Source: DATEDA01 sp963754305 (lineage in GTDB: Bacteria > Pseudomonadota > Gammaproteobacteria > Burkholderiales > SG8-39). Taken from it: a DNA stretch of 64,000 nucleotides. Positions 60,690 through 64,000 of the stretch are shown here, one piece after another. Both the position numbers and the translations under genes were made by a program. The stretch lies in the NCBI GenBank assembly GCA_963754305.1, contig CAVWFR010000051.1, positions 186,001 to 250,000 of the forward strand, read 5' to 3'. The number at the start of each line of letters is the position of its first letter. The first letter of the stretch is position 1. A model generated the notes under the pieces. That model ran no database searches and had not been told where the DNA came from. It saw nothing but the letters and a program-made list of their open reading frames with translations.

Positions 60690-63600
60690 GTGAATGATCG
60701 GGTGAAGACCGCTCGCGGCACGAGGAGCGCCGCGACGGCTACGACGCTGCTGAAGTCGGCGTGCGACCGGCTGCCGGTCGGCTTCGCGCTCTTCGACGCG
60801 GACTTCCGGCTCGCCGCCTCGAACCCGCGCTTCGCCGCGCTGCGCGGCTATCCCCGCAAGCTCGTCAAGGCTGGCACCCCGCTCGAGTCCTTCGTGCGCA
60901 TCGACGCCGAGCGCGGGGAGTACGGCGCTGGCCCGGTCGACGCGGTCACCCGCACGCGGCTTGCTGCGCTGAAGCGCGGTCGCCCCGCCGAGCGCGAGCA
61001 CGCACTGCCCGACGGGCGGTGCGTTCGGATCGCCTGCGAGCGTCTTCCCGGAGGCGGGCTGCTCCTCACCTGCGACGACGTCACCGACGCGCGCCGCGCC
61101 GCGCAGCGCCTGCGCGAGAGCGAAGAGCGCTACGACTCCGCGATGCACGCGATCAACGAGGGCGTCTACGACTGGGACATCGCCAACGGCACGATCTACT
61201 ACTCCGACCGGGTCCGCGCCATCCTGCGCGTCTCGCCGAAGGAGTTGAGATCGCCCGCGGCGTTCCTCGACCGCGTTCACCCCGACGACCGGCCACGGTT
61301 CCGCGCGGCGACCGTGGCGCACTTCAAGGGCGAGACGGAGCGGTTCGAGTGCGACTACCGATTCCGCGCCCGCGACGGGAGCTGGCGCTGGGCGCGGCAG
61401 CACGGCGTCGCCCTGCGCGATGCACGCGGGCGCGCCTACCGGATGGTCGGATCGACCGGCGACATCACCGAACTGAAGGAGCGCGAAGAGCAGCTCGCCG
61501 AGCAGATCGCTGAACGGACGGCGATCGGCGAACTGCTCGAGGCCATCAGCCGTTCGGCGTTCGACCTCGATGCGGTGCTGCGCACGCTGGTCGAGAGCGC
61601 CACGCGCCTCTGCCGGGCCGAGAAGGGGTTCATCTTCCGCCTCGACGGCGACGCGTATCGCCTCGCGGTCGACTACGGCGGCGTGACGCCGGAGTTCCGC
61701 GAGTTCGAGGCGCGGCACCCGATGCGGCCCGGCCGCGAATCGCTGGTCGGCCGCACCGCACTGACGAAGCAGGTCGTCCACCTCGAGGACGTGCTCGCCG
61801 ACCGCGAGTACCGCTTGCCGGAGGCGCAACGGATCGGGCGCTTCCGCACGATGCTCGGCGTGCCGATCATGCGCGACGACGTCGTGATCGGCGTGATGGC
61901 GCTGTGGAAGGAGCGCGTCGAGCCGTTCACGTCCGCGCAGATCCAGCTCGTCACCACCTTCTCGAGCCAGGCGTCGATCGCGATCGAGAACGCGCGGCTC
62001 TTCGGCGAGACGAGAGAGGCGCTCGAGCAGCAGACGGCGACCGCGGAGATCCTGAAGGTCATCAGCAGCTCGCCGACCGATGTCCAGCCGGTGTTCGACG
62101 CGATCGTGAAAAGCGGCGTCCACCTGTTCGAGGGGGTGAGCGTCGGGCTGCGCCTCTTGAAGGGTGATCGCCTCGAGCGAGTGGCGTTTGCGGTGGGTCC
62201 CGGCTCGGACGTCACCGACGACCCCATGCGCCTGGCGGTCGCGCTCGACGAGCGCACGCTCGCCGGGCGCGCGGTATTACGCCGGGACCTCGTCCATGTC
62301 CCGGACGTGTTCGCCGAGGCTTGGGTTGGCGAAACGCCGAGGCGAGTGTTCGAACGCATGGGTGTCCGAGCGGCTATCGTCGCGCCCCTCCTGCGGGAGG
62401 ACAGGGCGCTCGGGGTGATCAGCGCGACCCGCGCCAGGGCGGGGCCGTTCGGCGCGAAGGAGATCGCGTTACTCAGAACTTTCGCCGACCAGGCGGTGAT
62501 CGCGATCGAGAACGTGCGGCTGTTCAACGAGCTCCAGGCGCGCAACCGCGAGCTGACCGAAGCGCTCGAGCAGCAGACGGCGACCGCGGAGATCCTGCGT
62601 GTGATCAGCGAGTTCTCCGACCGATATCCGACCGGTGCTCGAAGCGGTCGCCAGCACGGCCGCCAAGCTCTGCGCCGCGTCGGATGCGAACATCTTTCGC
62701 GTCGACGGCGACGTGTTGCGGCGGGAGGTCGAGCTACGGGCCGTTGCCGATCACCCTGCAGGTTGGAGAGCGTCTCCCCGTCGACCGGGGTTGGGTGAGC
62801 CGGGCGGTGCGGTGGTCGACCGCCGCACGAGTCCACGTCGAGGATCTTGCCGCCGTCGAGAGCGAGTTTCCGCGTACGCATCATCTTTCGACGGACGATC
62901 GACTTCCACACCGTGCTCGCCACGCCGCTCCTGCGGGAGGGCCAGGCCATCGGGGCGATCGCGATCCGCGCGGATGGAGGTGCGGCCGTTCATCGGCCCG
63001 GCAGATCGAGCTCCTCGAGACTCTTCGCCAACCAGGCGGTCATCGCGATCGAGAACGTGCGGCTGTTCAACGAGCTCGAGGCGCGCAATCGCGAGCTCAC
63101 CGAATCGCTCGAGCAGCAGACGGCGACTGCCGAGATCCTCAAGCGTCATCAGCAGCTCGCCGACCGACATCCAGCCGGTGCTCGACGCGGTGGCGAGCAC
63201 GGCCGCCGCCTGTGCGACGCATCGGACGCGTTGATCTTCCGCCTCGACGGCGACCGTCTGCGGCAAACTGGCGCGCCACGACACCGGGCTCGATCCCGGG
63301 CTGCCGGCGTCGGACGACGAGTTGCCCGCCGACCGCGGCTCGGTGACCGGACGCAGCCGTCGTCGACCGGCAAACGGTCCACGTTCACGATCTCGCTGCT
63401 GCCGATGAGATCGAGTATCCCGCTCGGCCGAGCGTACCAACGACGGTTCGGGCCACCGAACCGCGCTCTCCACGCCGCTGCTGCGCGAGGGCCAAGCGAT
63501 CGGGACGATCGAGATCCGCCGGATCGAGGTCCGGCCGTTCTCGGACAAGCAGATCAAGCTGCTGGAAACGTTCGCCAGCCAGGCAGTGATCGCGATCGAG

Positions 63601-64000
63601 AACGTGCGCCTCTTCAACGAGACGAAGGAGGCGCTCGAGCATCAGAGGGCCTCCGCCGAGGTGCTGCAGGTCATCTCGAGCTCGGTCGCGGACACGACAG
63701 CCGGTGTTCGATAAGATCCTGTCGAGCTGCGAGCGGCTGTTCGAGGGCAGCAACGTCGGCATCAACCTCGTCGGCGACGACGGCGCGGTGCATCTCGCGG
63801 CATATCACGGTCGGGCGGGACCGACCTGGCACGGCACTTCCCGGTCCCGCTCAGCGGAGGAATCCGGATCGGGCGCGGCGATTCTGCAGCGACGGGTCGA
63901 TGCACTACCCGGACGTCGAGGCGCCAGGTGTGCCGGACTATGCGCGCCGCGGTGGGCGGGCTCGGCGGCAACCGTTCCGCCCTGTACGCGCCGATGCTGT
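60690..64000 (+). pseudogene. PAS/multi-GAF sensor protein, frame-disrupted and running off the end
   Basis: Long cytosolic sensor, probably a hybrid histidine kinase whose catalytic end lies beyond the window. The start is taken as GTG 60690 with GGAGGGG five bases upstream; GTG 60609 is the alternative. Order: PAS (LPVGFALFDADFRLAASNPR), second PAS (AMHAINEGVYDWDIANGTIY with a PAC end GSTGDITELKERE), GAF 1 (FRTMLGVPIMRDDVVIGVMA), GAF 2, GAF 3, GAF 4 and the start of another, joined by LEQQTATAEIL signalling helices. The frame is unbroken to about 62610; after that at least six indels are needed to follow GAF sequence to 64000. Whether these are real or assembly error is unknown. Confidence 0.8.

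Noticed and set aside
1..64000. CRISPR arrays, rRNA and tRNA genes
   Set aside because: No regularly spaced short repeats and no recognisable rRNA or tRNA sequence were noticed by eye; a dedicated scan would settle this.

Overview
The window is high-GC chromosomal DNA from a proteobacterium, most likely a betaproteobacterium. The pointers are a Chp-type pilus chemotaxis kinase close to algH-ruvX-pyrR-pyrB-pyrC' and to yggT-proC-yggS/pilT-pilU, a Bug-type solute receptor, a ubiJ/ubiB pair, and tamA/tamB beside an AsmA protein. Genus cannot be called from sequence alone. I saw no rRNA, tRNA or CRISPR array.

Layout. 1-3.1 kb: end of a CheA-like hybrid kinase. 3.1-4.6 kb: photolyase. 4.6-8.3 kb: overlapping algH-ruvX-pyrR-pyrB-pyrC' operon; the dihydroorotase-like gene has lost its zinc HxH motif. 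8.6-10.8 kb: yggS-proC-yggT on the minus strand, divergent from pilT-pilU (10.8-13.1 kb). 13.2-18.9 kb: a small Rho_N-like protein, RlmL, an exported M1 aminopeptidase, a YwaF-like membrane protein and a META lipoprotein. 19.2-22.0 kb: tight minus-strand run DUF1835-YciI-YaiI-ArfB-LysE. 22-28.5 kb: hydrolase, GYD protein, secreted lectin-like protein, frameshifted GNAT, and a LysR regulator divergent from a Bug receptor plus methyltransferase. 28.5-32.2 kb: six close minus-strand genes including a cytosolic sulfite-oxidase-like molybdoenzyme and its probable flavin reductase. 34.4-38.7 kb: six-gene minus-strand run ferredoxin-hydrolase-ABC ATPase-ABC permease-hemJ-ilvA. 38.8-49 kb: queC, then tamB (frameshifted), tamA and a giant AsmA protein. 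49.3-59.1 kb: VanZ, macrodomain, sugar dehydrogenase, class III alcohol dehydrogenase, Na+/solute symporter, LPS acyltransferase, ubiB and ubiJ. 59.2-64 kb: toxin-antitoxin relic, DUF2917 protein, and a PAS/multi-GAF sensor running off the end.

The main find is at 33.5-34.2 kb. A DUF433/DUF5615 toxin-antitoxin pair sits in what looks like an integron gene cassette. It has a consensus GTTAGGC core, an attC-like hairpin with the extrahelical C expected in the L'' arm, and an R'' box complementary over 12 of 13 bases to the cassette's own 5' boundary, sharing the same off-consensus base. A CcbP-like gene follows in the same orientation, and an IS1182-type transposase relic stops at the other boundary. 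No integrase is in the window, so this would be an attC site without a visible integrase.

The window also holds many gene remnants (RidA, acyl-CoA synthetase, Pr6Pr, FAD monooxygenase, DUF2238, HigB, transposase), a family of GC-rich inverted repeats, and a second repeat of about 54 bp found at two gene ends. The last 1.4 kb carries many frame breaks inside tandem GAF repeats, which may be assembly error.
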